Of a stretch of DNA of 15,486 bases, positions 1 through 7,771 are shown piece after piece. Each line of letters starts with the position of its first letter. The first letter of the stretch is position 1. The position numbers were made by a program, and so were the translations under genes. The stretch is taken from assembly GCA_900128395.1 (NCBI GenBank), contig LT649705.1:1-15486 (forward strand), in the 5' to 3' direction. This stretch comes from Stramenopiles sp. TOSAG23-2 (Eukaryota > Sar). The notes beneath the pieces are model-generated. The model saw nothing but the letters and a program-made list of their open reading frames with translations. It searched no databases and was not told the origin of the DNA.

Positions 1-2
1 CA

Positions 3-124
3 TTTACGGGCACATTTGGATTTCAGGCCTGTGTCCTTGCTAGAAATGTGAATTGGCTTAATGCTATGTCCATGGTAAAATGTGCCGGTATTTTTTTTTA
101 CGGGCACATTCGTCCAAGGACACA
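3..124. repeat. Cluster of direct and inverted repeats
   Basis: TTTACGGGCACATT occurs at 3-16 and again at 97-110. The second copy also forms an imperfect inverted repeat with 79-90 (11 of 12 positions pair) around an eight-T loop. TGTGTCCTTG at 30-39 has its exact reverse complement at 115-124. The nested arrangement over about 120 bp resembles the edge of a small non-autonomous repeat element. No coding capacity or target-site duplication is visible, and the left end is cut off by the window. Confidence 0.55.
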
Positions 125-213
125 GCATCGGGGAAAAACCCCTTTTAGCTTAAACGAGCCGTCCAGTAGACTAAAAAGTATCAGAATATCCTCATGGTGC
201 TCTGGTACTCTGT

Positions 214-237
214 GCTGAGCGTCTGAGCTGAGCGTCT
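214..237. repeat. Short tandem duplication GCTGAGCGTCT
   Basis: GCTGAGCGTCT appears at 214-224 and 227-237, a 13-bp period, in the presumed 5' region of the gene at 555. A second short tandem repeat, ACTGGCAG, is at 408-415 and 416-423. Their role is unknown; paired transcription-factor sites or slippage products are both possible. Confidence 0.6.
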
Positions 238-340
238 TGGTGGGGTCTGGGCACTGATATAATGATATAGTACATATAATAGGTATACTAGTATTGAGCT
301 ACTATGCTACTGTCATAATCTTCCAGTACTATTATCTATT

Positions 341-380
341 ATTACCTGGCCAGCTGGTAGCTGCTGAGCTACCAGGTAAT
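341..380. repeat. Nested inverted repeat / hairpin
   Basis: CTGGTAGCT at 354-362 pairs exactly with AGCTACCAG at 367-375 around a GCTG loop. ATTACCTGG at 341-349 also pairs exactly with CCAGGTAAT at 372-380, so two alternative stems compete for the same right arm. The right arm holds TACCAGGTA (370-378), the palindromic motif found in several other spacers of this window. It lies about 175 bp upstream of the start codon at 555. Confidence 0.65.
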
Positions 381-554
381 ACATACAGACTTTTTTTGCA
401 GACGACTACTGGCAGACTGGCAGACGTTTCTCTTTGTTTTTTTTGTTTTTTTTATATATTTATATATTGTAGTTGGTTTACTAGATGAGATTTTTGCATT
501 CTAAGTTTTAAGAGTACAAGAACAATTCATAAAAAAAAAATTGTATAGTCAGCT

Positions 555-1991
555 ATGAAACGGCAAAGATGTGATCCGTCATTTGTTCCTAGTGGACATT
601 TAGATCGCCACCCTGAACTAGGAATTACGACTAAAAACGAATATTATATGCAATTGCAAAAAAGAAGAGATTTTAAGTATTATGGCGGAAGAACAATTAA
701 CAAAAACATGATATCTGCTGATTATCCATTTGAAACAAGCGGCTCTAGATATCAATCTTCCAATCAGCTATTAATCCCTTCATCCAAACTATACAACAAT
801 GCAACAGAAAATCAACAGAACATTTCCACTAGTAATTTCTTTAAAAATTTTGGTGATGGTAATAATCGTAACTACAGCAATAATAACATTCAAAACAATA
901 ATAATAGTAGTATAGGAATACAACGTAACGGGGATAAAGTAAATAATATAAAACATGAGGAAAACCATACATTAGAATATCATCGGTTAAAACAACAAGG
1001 CGTCTATCAAAAGATAAAGAACATAGCTCAGCAACGTTCCAATGTTGAAAATAATACCTTGCCTGTCGGGCCATATGTAAAAAGTGAAGTTAATGGATGG
1101 TGTGTACCTTACCAGGCAAGAAGAATGAAATCTTCTTCCGAAGCAAATTTAAGAGGTATCTCAAAACATGCACCGGAATGGTTTCATGCAAATAATAATA
1201 CACGTGTAAACAACGAGGCACCAAAAGGGCATGCACTGAGACAAAATGGTAGAAAGGAGCAAGTAATGTCAAATCTGGTACCAGAATTTTTTGTAGGTGA
1301 ACGTGTAACAATGAAAGAAGAAGAATACCGTCAAAAAAATGAAGGACGTGGCAAAATGATGAAAGGAAAAAAAAGATCACCTTATATGGAAAGAAAAATA
1401 CTTCAGCCACAAATAAGTCTACCAAAAAATCAAGGAAAACAACACTCGCCAGAGGCATCTCATAAAATCTTACAAAGCAATGTCACATTTTCAGAATATG
1501 ATAAATTAGAAAATGAAAGTGATGCATTGGAAAATTTATTACTTGGCAATCATAGTAAAAAATTAGCATGTAAATTAGAAACAGCGAAGATAATTGAAAA
1601 AGGAAGGAAGAAAAGCAACAATGACGAAGACAATAATAATAGAACAAACAATGAAAACAATATGGATATCTTAGAAAATAATCAAAAAAATAATGACAAG
1701 AATAATAGTATTGCTAATGATGGAAATGCAGCATATGTTTACTTACGTGATGGCCAAATCAGTTACAATAAGCCAGAATGGATGAAAAGTCAATGGAGTG
1801 AGGAAAGACCAACTATTCGAAGGAAAATTCCAGCTTCTGAATATAGGTTAAAGCGAAATAATACCATTGCCAATAATATGATTACTAATAATGTTTCCTC
1901 GCCTATGAAATTACAACAGAGTGAAGAACGAAAAAAACAATTATCTTTCGCTGGTTTATGGACTTTAGGATATCCCGGCATTAATAAATAG
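555..1991 (+). CDS. Asn-rich low-complexity protein, function unknown
   Basis: This 478-residue protein is not one I recognise. The middle and C-terminal parts are rich in Asn, Lys, Glu and Ser, with Asn runs around residues 109-117, 355-370 and 433-447 that come from AAT/AAC-rich DNA. It is probably largely disordered. More ordered-looking islands are residues 30-45 (aromatic and basic), 168-210, 238-285, 393-430, and an end with GLWTLGYPG. Short Pro-Glu-aromatic motifs recur: APEWF at 206-210, VPEFF at 242-246 and KPEWM at 406-410. Similar PEWF motifs occur in eIF4E-transporter (4E-T) type RNA-binding scaffolds, but nothing else supports that identity. There is no signal peptide or membrane segment. 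The ATG at 555 is the first in frame, with G at -3. The frame is long and open in AT-rich DNA, so a real gene is likely. Confidence 0.75.
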   Translation: MKRQRCDPSFVPSGHLDRHPELGITTKNEYYMQLQKRRDFKYYGGRTINKNMISADYPFETSGSRYQSSNQLLIPSSKLYNNATENQQNISTSNFFKNFGDGNNRNYSNNNIQNNNNSSIGIQRNGDKVNNIKHEENHTLEYHRLKQQGVYQKIKNIAQQRSNVENNTLPVGPYVKSEVNGWCVPYQARRMKSSSEANLRGISKHAPEWFHANNNTRVNNEAPKGHALRQNGRKEQVMSNLVPEFFVGERVTMKEEEYRQKNEGRGKMMKGKKRSPYMERKILQPQISLPKNQGKQHSPEASHKILQSNVTFSEYDKLENESDALENLLLGNHSKKLACKLETAKIIEKGRKKSNNDEDNNNRTNNENNMDILENNQKNNDKNNSIANDGNAAYVYLRDGQISYNKPEWMKSQWSEERPTIRRKIPASEYRLKRNNTIANNMITNNVSSPMKLQQSEERKKQLSFAGLWTLGYPGINK

Positions 1992-2305
1992 AGCAGAGAA
2001 TTAGCTATTAATAGTGTTGCTAGTGTGGCAGCGCGAGATTTATATTAAAAAATTATACCGTATATAATATATAATAAATTATATGTGTATGATATTTAAG
2101 AAGAGAAAATTTTTATATAAAAATACTGATGATGTATTAAAAAATATCATTAAATAAAAAAAAAATAAAAATTTAAAATATTTAATATTACATGTGTTTT
2201 TTATGATATTCTATATATATACAGTTTGTTTTACACAAAAATCTTTATCTTTGGAGACACACGTATGCACTTTTACGTACGAGTATGTTACGAATCGTAT
2301 TATTA
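1992..2305. other. AT-rich spacer between converging genes
   Basis: No gene is seen. This is the 3' region shared by the plus-strand gene ending at 1991 and the minus-strand gene ending at 2306. It is almost entirely A and T, with A-rich runs at 2125-2180. AATAAA at 2073-2078 could be a poly(A) signal for the upstream gene, but such words are frequent by chance in DNA of this composition. Confidence 0.5.
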
Positions 2306-2701
2306 TTAATAGGAGCATTTCCTGTTTGAAGATAATATATTTACAAGTTCAGCATGGTTATTTATCTTCGCATAGTCACTAGGTAGATAACCGTCTTTAT
2401 CTTTATAGCCCACCATATCTGGTTCATGTTCCAATAATAGTTTAACAATTTCAGTATTACCATTATAAGCAGCCATATGTATGCATGTGCGTCCTTTTAA
2501 TGATGGATGGTTTGATTCCCATTTTAAATTTGGACGAGCCCTCCGTAATAATGTTTTTGCTTCAGCAATATTATTGAACCAGCAAGCATTAAATAACCAC
2601 TCTGAAGATGTGATTCCATTTGGGTTTTTTTTTACCTGTGATTTCAAAAATGTATTTATCTCTGATGATGAATCGGCTAATGCACTTGCACCCGCACCCA
2701 T
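2306..2701 (-). CDS. Small ankyrin-repeat protein with N-myristoylation-type start
   Basis: This 131-residue protein has two clear ankyrin repeats: about 69-98 (GRTCIHMAAYNGNTEIVKLL, with the usual TxLHxAA-type turn) and 102-127 (DGYLPSDYAKINNHAELVNIL). A more worn unit precedes them at about 34-60. It starts MGAGAS, with Gly2 and Ser6, which fits the N-myristoyltransferase consensus and suggests attachment to a membrane such as the flagellar or plasma membrane. It contains no other domain, so it probably acts as a small binding adaptor. The start has A at -3 and G at +4. It is short but complete, and ends in TAA. A second ankyrin gene lies 480 bp upstream on the same strand. The two are not close copies, so recent duplication is unlikely. 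Confidence 0.85.
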   Translation of the reverse strand: MGAGASALADSSSEINTFLKSQVKKNPNGITSSEWLFNACWFNNIAEAKTLLRRARPNLKWESNHPSLKGRTCIHMAAYNGNTEIVKLLLEHEPDMVGYKDKDGYLPSDYAKINNHAELVNILSSNRKCSY

Positions 2702-3181
2702 GATTAAAAGAAATTTTTTTAAGTTGTATTTGATGTAATAATATTATTATGTATGATAATATGTTTGTATAATTCTATCTATTTATTATTACATATTATA
2801 TTTTTTTTTTATTTTCTATGCACCTATTGCTATTGTAAGTCCCATATTAATTATATAATATATGCGTTTATAATTTGTACAAGTAATGGTATGCCCTTGC
2901 TAAATTGGTAAACATTATTTTGTTTGATGACGCTAGCAACTATAACACAACTATATACTAGCTTCAATCTAGTATATAGGTATATTTTTATATATTAACA
3001 AGTATGATAGTCGATAACCGGATTTATTATTATTTTCTAGAGATCCTCTCTATTATTTTCTGAGGATTTTACGTTACACACAAACTACATACATGCACAT
3101 GCGTTTATGTCTTCTCTCTCTTATATTTTTTTTTAATCTATATAATTTACATAAGTACTGGAAAAATATCGTTACATTTAT
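2702..3181. other. AT-rich spacer between the two ankyrin genes
   Basis: No gene or RNA is recognised. The spacer must hold the promoter of the ankyrin gene starting at 2701 (minus) and the 3' end of the one ending at 3182. Its one strong structure is the perfect hairpin at 2951-2979, listed separately. Confidence 0.5.
2951..2979. repeat. Perfect 11-bp inverted repeat (hairpin)
   Basis: CTATATACTAG at 2951-2961 and CTAGTATATAG at 2969-2979 are exact reverse complements separated by a seven-base loop (CTTCAAT). It lies about 250 bp upstream of the small ankyrin gene (start 2701, minus) and about 200 bp past the stop of the next gene. It could be a transcript 3'-end structure or a protein-binding palindrome. 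At this AT content a chance origin cannot be dismissed. Confidence 0.5.
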
Positions 3182-3847
3182 CTATGTGATATCTTCATCA
3201 TTTTGATATACATATCGTAATAATAATTGAAGAATTTCTTCTTGTTTTTTATCATCAGCTAAATCAATTGCAGTTTTTCTAAAGTATCCAATATTTGTTT
3301 CAATGTAAATGTTTGCTCCATACATAAGTAAAATTTTTACAATATCTATATTGCCAGTAACTACTGCTATCATCAACGGGGTATATCCATTACTATCTAT
3401 CATATCCAATTTCGCTCCCTCGTCCAATAATAATAACAATAAGTGAAGAAATGTCCTATTAACACTACAATGTTTACAAGTCACATGCAAAGCAGTCTGT
3501 CCGTGGTTATCTACTTCATTTATATTAGAACCATTAGCTAATGCAACTTTTGCTGCATTTATTTTCCCTTTCTCACACGCCCAATGTAATGCAGTCCTAT
3601 TCATACGATGATCCACAACATTTATTAAATTATGTTTAGTTATGCATCTAGATATTTTCCTGTTTTCACGCAATAAACGCTTTCTTTCAAATACAAGTGA
3701 CATAGACGGCAGTCCAACTATACGCTTATTATATTGGTAATCGTGTTCATTATTAGCTGTATTTAATAATTCCAACATTTTTTTTGTCTTACCATTATGA
3801 GCTGCCCTTAAAAACTTCCGTTTCAAAGTTGTAGATACATGGGCCAT
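3182..3847 (-). CDS. Ankyrin-repeat protein
   Basis: This 221-residue protein is mostly ankyrin repeats. An N-terminal helical cap with a partial repeat covers about 8-30. An insert rich in basic residues follows (31-75). Repeats then follow at about 81-112 (MNRTALHWACEKGKINAAKV), 114-150 (QTALHVTCK, with a few extra residues before an LLLLLL helix), 151-183 (NGYTPLMIAVVTGNIDIVK) and 188-213 (KTAIDLADDKKQEEILQLL). The C-terminal tail is acidic. There is no signal peptide, membrane helix or enzymatic domain, so it is likely a soluble protein-binding adaptor; the partner cannot be read from the sequence. The ATG at 3847 has A at -3 and G at +4. It is transcribed divergently from the large gene at 4305, across a 457-bp shared 5' region. 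Confidence 0.88.
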   Translation of the reverse strand: MAHVSTTLKRKFLRAAHNGKTKKMLELLNTANNEHDYQYNKRIVGLPSMSLVFERKRLLRENRKISRCITKHNLINVVDHRMNRTALHWACEKGKINAAKVALANGSNINEVDNHGQTALHVTCKHCSVNRTFLHLLLLLLDEGAKLDMIDSNGYTPLMIAVVTGNIDIVKILLMYGANIYIETNIGYFRKTAIDLADDKKQEEILQLLLRYVYQNDEDIT

Positions 3848-4304
3848 TATTTACAAGTTTCCTACATACATATAAACGAATTTGTGTGTATATATGTGTG
3901 TGTATGTATGATATGTTCATGTTATTGAAAAAAAATTAATTAAAAAAGTTCCGTTTCTTTTTGTTACAGGTACCACAGGTATAAACTATAATATTGACTA
4001 TTCTTGAATGAGTGTCTAATATCGATATTAATAATAGTCGACACAGCTGGTCATCATCAGTTGGTCAGCAGGGAGGAGAAAAAAAAAAAGGCTGTCGTCA
4101 GGCGGCTGTCGGGACACAATTGCCACATGGAGGATTATTAACTGTCATCAAATAGTACTGTAATAGTACTAGCTATATATATATTCAAAAAATAGAATTA
4201 AAAATATGTATATAAAATACAAGAAAAGATAGAAAGACATTGTTGTATAACGATTCTATCATTTTAAACTATTACTTCAAACGAATCAAAATATTGTAAA
4301 AACG
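3848..4304. promoter_or_regulatory. Divergent promoter region
   Basis: This spacer separates two genes that start outward, at 3847 (minus) and 4305 (plus), so it should hold both promoters. A GC-richer island at about 4030-4135 contains two repeat pairs, each spaced 14 bp: CAGCTGGTCA/CAGTTGGTCA at 4044 and 4058, and GGCTGTCG at 4090 and 4104. Other items are a perfect 14-bp palindrome TAATATCGATATTA (4017-4030), a TACC-ACA-GGTA element (3971-3981), AATAGTACT twice (4151-4159 and 4162-4170) and GTCGTCAG (4094-4101). No TATA box can be singled out in DNA this AT-rich. Confidence 0.55.
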
Positions 4305-7300
4305 ATGTCGAATAATACTAGTATACGACAACATGTCTTAGATGAATTGCAATATACACCGAAATCTATCTTGGAAGAACAAGAAGGTGCATTGAGAAAA
4401 ATATTTAATAAACTAGCAAATAAAAATGGTGTATTAGATAAAGGTGCGTTTCTTGGTTTTTGTAGACGTTGTCAAATCTCACCACAATTAATATCAAGAG
4501 CAGAAATCATGGAAATTTATAAAGCTACACACTATGATGAAATGCAAAAAATACGACGTGCGAATTCTTCTATTGGCTTAGGAAATTCAACAACAAGTGA
4601 TAATTTTCTTTTAAACTCAAGAACTACTACTAGTTTCATTAAAAGCAAAAATAATAATAACCAAAACGGTGAACTAAGTAGATTAGAAACAAAAGTATTT
4701 AATTACGATACCAATACAAAAGTAGGTGCTAGAGGAGATTGCTTAACCTTTTATGGATGGGTAGAAACGTTAAGACGTTCTGCAGGTATATTATTTTCTG
4801 GTGGTGAATGGGAAGAAACATATCCAACAGAAACAGATAAAATTCGATTATTATTATTTTGGATAGAACAAGGTGAATCAACAAGTGAAGAAGATGCCCG
4901 AGTAGCGGCAAATAGGCGGATACCAAAAACATTAACCCTAAATCATAATAAAAGACGATCAAGTTTATTTCAAGGCAATAATAAATTTCTTGTACGTAAA
5001 ACAAGTGGTGTAGAGCCACGTGATGCTCTGGAACGTGCAGAAGCTGCTACACAAGCTTTTGGCGTACACGACGTTCGCTTCTCAGTAGCGGCATTTGATG
5101 TTGGAGGAATACCAACACGATTTCCACAGTTATTACCTCATGTAGAGAGTTTAGATGTAGAATTAAAAAGGCTTTTTATTTGGTATGCTGGTGCACCTGC
5201 TGAATATCCTGCTGGGACAGAAGGGGACGATTTAGAAATGAGTGCAGCAAGATTTTATAAATTTGTTAGAGAATGTCGAATTTTAAGCTCTAGAATTACG
5301 CGCGGGATTATTGATGTTGTGTTTAAGAAAGTAACTTCAGCAATGCATAAAACAATTAAACAACATCATCACAATCAACCAGTAAATAATGGTTGGAAAT
5401 CAAATTCATTTACAAAAGCAGCTTGTAATCAACGTAAATCAATGGTTAATCGGCGAATGAATTATGAAGATTTTTACATAGCATTAGCTGATTTAGCTAC
5501 ACGTAAATATGCACCAGCCACATTATCGCCAAACATAAGTAACAATAAAGGTAATATGGTTGGTGCAGCATTTCATAAATTATTATTACATGATGTCCTG
5601 CCAATGTTTGCTCGTTTTTGGGAAAAAACAAGCGATACTGGTACTGCTATTACAGTTGGATCTCAACAACATCAACAATTACTGCAGCAAGTTTCACAAT
5701 ATGCAGGTGGTAGCCCAGAAAAACGACAAGGTTCATGGAGAAGGCGGTGGGTAGAGGTGCACCAACTTGAAGATGAACTTCGTCGGAGTGATGTCGTTAA
5801 AGCATTTCATTTACGAAACGATGAAATTATGCAATTATTGAAAGCACCATCCATTAAATCATTTAATCATAGAATAAAACAAAAGAAAACAATGAAAAAT
5901 CGTAGCGTTAAGGCAACAAATATGAAAAACAAAAATATCATGACCAACAATAGAGAAGGCAGAGCGCTTTCCACGACGCGATATGAGGAAGTCAAAATTG
6001 ACAATAATGAAGAGTTAGATTCATCTTTAGCAACGACACATCGCCTTATCTCTCGTAAATTATCAGCAACATCACTTGCTGGTGTATATCTTACGCAAGA
6101 TAATGTCAAAATACTACCACCACCACCACCACCAGCAGCAGCACCATCATTTTCAACAGCAATAAATGCCAATACTTTACCATTACCTCCACCATCGTCA
6201 TCTTCTTCTTCTCCATTTAGAAGTACGGCAAATTTGCAACAAATGCAATCCTTAAACAATTCCTCCTCAAATATTTTAATGCAATCTGTAGCATCGACGA
6301 TAGCAATAGAATCAGAGAAAGATCGTGAGTTGCAAAATATACTTAGTGTAGTAAAGTCGAAAATTGAATCATTGCAACAGACCGTGGGAAATACCGATGT
6401 CAAGGATAATGATATTGCAACAGATGATAGAGGGAGAGCCGATAGTGCTTTAACGGATGACAGTACTGCAGATTTTGAGGATGCAAAACCAATGGCAATT
6501 ACGTCGGCAGAAATGGATACTGTCATACGCACAATTATTGAATCTGGAATGCCAGTAAGTGATAAAAACGATAATAATAATATTGATACAAGAATCACAA
6601 ACAACGATAAGATTGAAGAAAAAGAAGATAAAAGTTATGTTGCAAGTCCTACGAAATCAAGAACAAATAAAGGTAATAAAAAGAAAAAGAAAATGACAAC
6701 CCCAATGAGAATCGGGGATTTATCAACAGATTCTCCAGATGTTTTAATGAGGAGCAAAAGCCCATCTTCACGAAGATCACCTAAATCGCGAAGTGCACGA
6801 CGGGTTAATAAAAGAATGTCAAAAAAAGCAAATGGGGATGTTGTATTGTATGAAACTCAGCTATTGAATTCTAAATTAATCATATTACAAGGTAAAAATT
6901 ATGCAAGAGATGGTTATACATTGCCGCGTAGAGAAAAAAGAGTTGAATATACAGGAACGCTAGACATACGATTGCAGTGTAAATGGAAAGCAACAAATTT
7001 AGAATCGTATCGTATTATTATAACTAGTGAAGATGATTCGTTATTTCATTTTAGGCATTATACAAATAGAGAAATGTTTGAGGGCATACGACAACGTCAT
7101 GGATTTCAAGTTGAATTTAATAAATATCCTGAAGTGCTCGCCAATGTTTTCGATGAAGCATCTAATACATTAAATGATGAGATTGACATTAGGTTTGCCG
7201 CTCGTCGTGATGGAACTGCCGCATTTACTATTTCGAAAAATTTATACAATGGTGCAAAAACTATTAATATTTTAAGTTTGAATTTCACTCAATCAAGTGA

Positions 7301-7517
7301 TAGACAACGTGATCAAGATAGGGAGCGTCATCAACAACAAAAAAGTAGACAAAAGACGAACAAAAGTAAAGTCACATTTTCTCCAACTGCATTGGACAAA
7401 ACTGTAGTAAACGATAATGGTTATAATGGAGGTAGTAATACACAGTTAGGAAAAACAAAGAAAAGTATGAAAAGGAGAAGATCAACGGGTAAAATGGCGG
7501 GTGGAGCAGTTGTTTGA
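4305..7517 (+). CDS. Large protein with RSPH10B/p25-alpha-like modules and a C-terminal SAS-6-like head
   Basis: This 1070-residue protein appears to be multidomain. Residues about 28-76 and 144-172 form one helical module (LRKIFNKLANKNG, FLGFCRRC, LTFYGWVETL). Residues about 283-444 form another (LKRLFIWYAG, FYKFVRECRILS, then MNYEDFYIALADLATRKY). The spacing and motifs resemble the EF-hand-like p25-alpha/TPPP fold and the modules after the MORN repeats of RSPH10B. The middle (about 520-845) is low complexity, with a proline run near 602, serines near 628, lysines near 790 and an SR/KR-rich stretch at about 814-840. Residues about 850-1000 resemble the N-terminal globular head of the centriole protein SAS-6: IIITSEDDSLFHF, then GFQVEFNKYPEVLANVFDEA, then a closing strand ILSLNF. 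The tail is basic and disordered, with no long coiled coil. A basal-body or axoneme role is inferred. The start has A at -3; the stop is TGA. Confidence 0.8.
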   Translation: MSNNTSIRQHVLDELQYTPKSILEEQEGALRKIFNKLANKNGVLDKGAFLGFCRRCQISPQLISRAEIMEIYKATHYDEMQKIRRANSSIGLGNSTTSDNFLLNSRTTTSFIKSKNNNNQNGELSRLETKVFNYDTNTKVGARGDCLTFYGWVETLRRSAGILFSGGEWEETYPTETDKIRLLLFWIEQGESTSEEDARVAANRRIPKTLTLNHNKRRSSLFQGNNKFLVRKTSGVEPRDALERAEAATQAFGVHDVRFSVAAFDVGGIPTRFPQLLPHVESLDVELKRLFIWYAGAPAEYPAGTEGDDLEMSAARFYKFVRECRILSSRITRGIIDVVFKKVTSAMHKTIKQHHHNQPVNNGWKSNSFTKAACNQRKSMVNRRMNYEDFYIALADLATRKYAPATLSPNISNNKGNMVGAAFHKLLLHDVLPMFARFWEKTSDTGTAITVGSQQHQQLLQQVSQYAGGSPEKRQGSWRRRWVEVHQLEDELRRSDVVKAFHLRNDEIMQLLKAPSIKSFNHRIKQKKTMKNRSVKATNMKNKNIMTNNREGRALSTTRYEEVKIDNNEELDSSLATTHRLISRKLSATSLAGVYLTQDNVKILPPPPPPAAAPSFSTAINANTLPLPPPSSSSSSPFRSTANLQQMQSLNNSSSNILMQSVASTIAIESEKDRELQNILSVVKSKIESLQQTVGNTDVKDNDIATDDRGRADSALTDDSTADFEDAKPMAITSAEMDTVIRTIIESGMPVSDKNDNNNIDTRITNNDKIEEKEDKSYVASPTKSRTNKGNKKKKKMTTPMRIGDLSTDSPDVLMRSKSPSSRRSPKSRSARRVNKRMSKKANGDVVLYETQLLNSKLIILQGKNYARDGYTLPRREKRVEYTGTLDIRLQCKWKATNLESYRIIITSEDDSLFHFRHYTNREMFEGIRQRHGFQVEFNKYPEVLANVFDEASNTLNDEIDIRFAARRDGTAAFTISKNLYNGAKTINILSLNFTQSSDRQRDQDRERHQQQKSRQKTNKSKVTFSPTALDKTVVNDNGYNGGSNTQLGKTKKSMKRRRSTGKMAGGAVV

Positions 7518-7771
7518 GAGGGTTTGTGATTTTTAAAATTAAAGAGTTTGTGTATCATGCTGGCATGAAATTAATTTGTGTTCAATAAAAATGTTTTAAA
7601 TACGAGTAATTAAAATAAGATTTAAAATATAAATATTGTAAAATATATATAATATTTTTTTTTATAATGATACTGGTGTATGATACGAATTTTAAAATAA
7701 TACTCGTGCGTGTAATGAAGATGATATCGCACCCATCCTCCTCCTACACTATCTCTCAACTCTGTATATTT
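7518..7771. other. Convergent 3' spacer
   Basis: This short AT-rich interval lies between the stops of two convergent genes and must hold both transcript ends. The only candidate signal is AATAAA at 7584-7589 on the plus strand, 67 bases past the TGA at 7515-7517. No gene is seen. Confidence 0.5.
7584..7589 (+). terminator. Possible poly(A) signal AATAAA
   Basis: AATAAA lies 67 bases downstream of the large plus-strand gene's stop codon, a plausible distance for a polyadenylation signal. The hexamer is common in AT-rich DNA and the signal used by this organism is unknown, so this is tentative. Confidence 0.3.

Larger units (their letters stand above)
1..554. other. Intergenic spacer with repeats, upstream of the Asn-rich gene
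   Basis: No supportable gene lies here. The block is less AT-rich than most spacers in the window and is full of short direct and inverted repeats, listed separately: 3-124, 214-237, 341-380 and 408-425. It probably contains the 5' regulatory region of the plus-strand gene that starts at 555. The left edge is cut by the window, so a gene or repeat element could continue to the left. Confidence 0.6.

Noticed and set aside
294-488. Short plus-strand open frame in the left spacer
   Set aside because: It lacks an ATG at its start, is built from T-rich low-complexity sequence and overlaps the hairpin at 341-380. Nothing suggests coding.
1090-1458. 122-codon minus-strand open frame inside the Asn-rich gene
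   Set aside because: Its Leu/Phe/Val-rich translation is the complement of Asn/Lys/Glu codons on the plus strand, and no family features are present.
2194-2382. 62-codon plus-strand open frame overlapping the small ankyrin gene
   Set aside because: It is AT-rich spacer sequence running into the antisense of the ankyrin gene, with no domain and no support.
2702-3181. tRNA or small RNA gene in the spacer
   Set aside because: No cloverleaf, A-box/B-box pair or snRNA signature was found on either strand by eye; a tRNAscan or Infernal run would be needed to be certain.
5867-6604. 245-codon minus-strand open frame inside the large plus-strand gene
   Set aside because: It lies wholly opposite the low-complexity middle of the 1070-residue protein. 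Its Ser/Leu/Val/Gly-rich composition is the mirror of that sequence, with no domain visible.
4305-7517. CCDC61/VFL3 as the identity of the C-terminal domain
   Set aside because: CCDC61 has a related fold, but the VEF-x-x-YP-x-x-L-x-x-V/L pattern and the closing LSL strand fit the SAS-6 head better. Not fully excluded without structure prediction.
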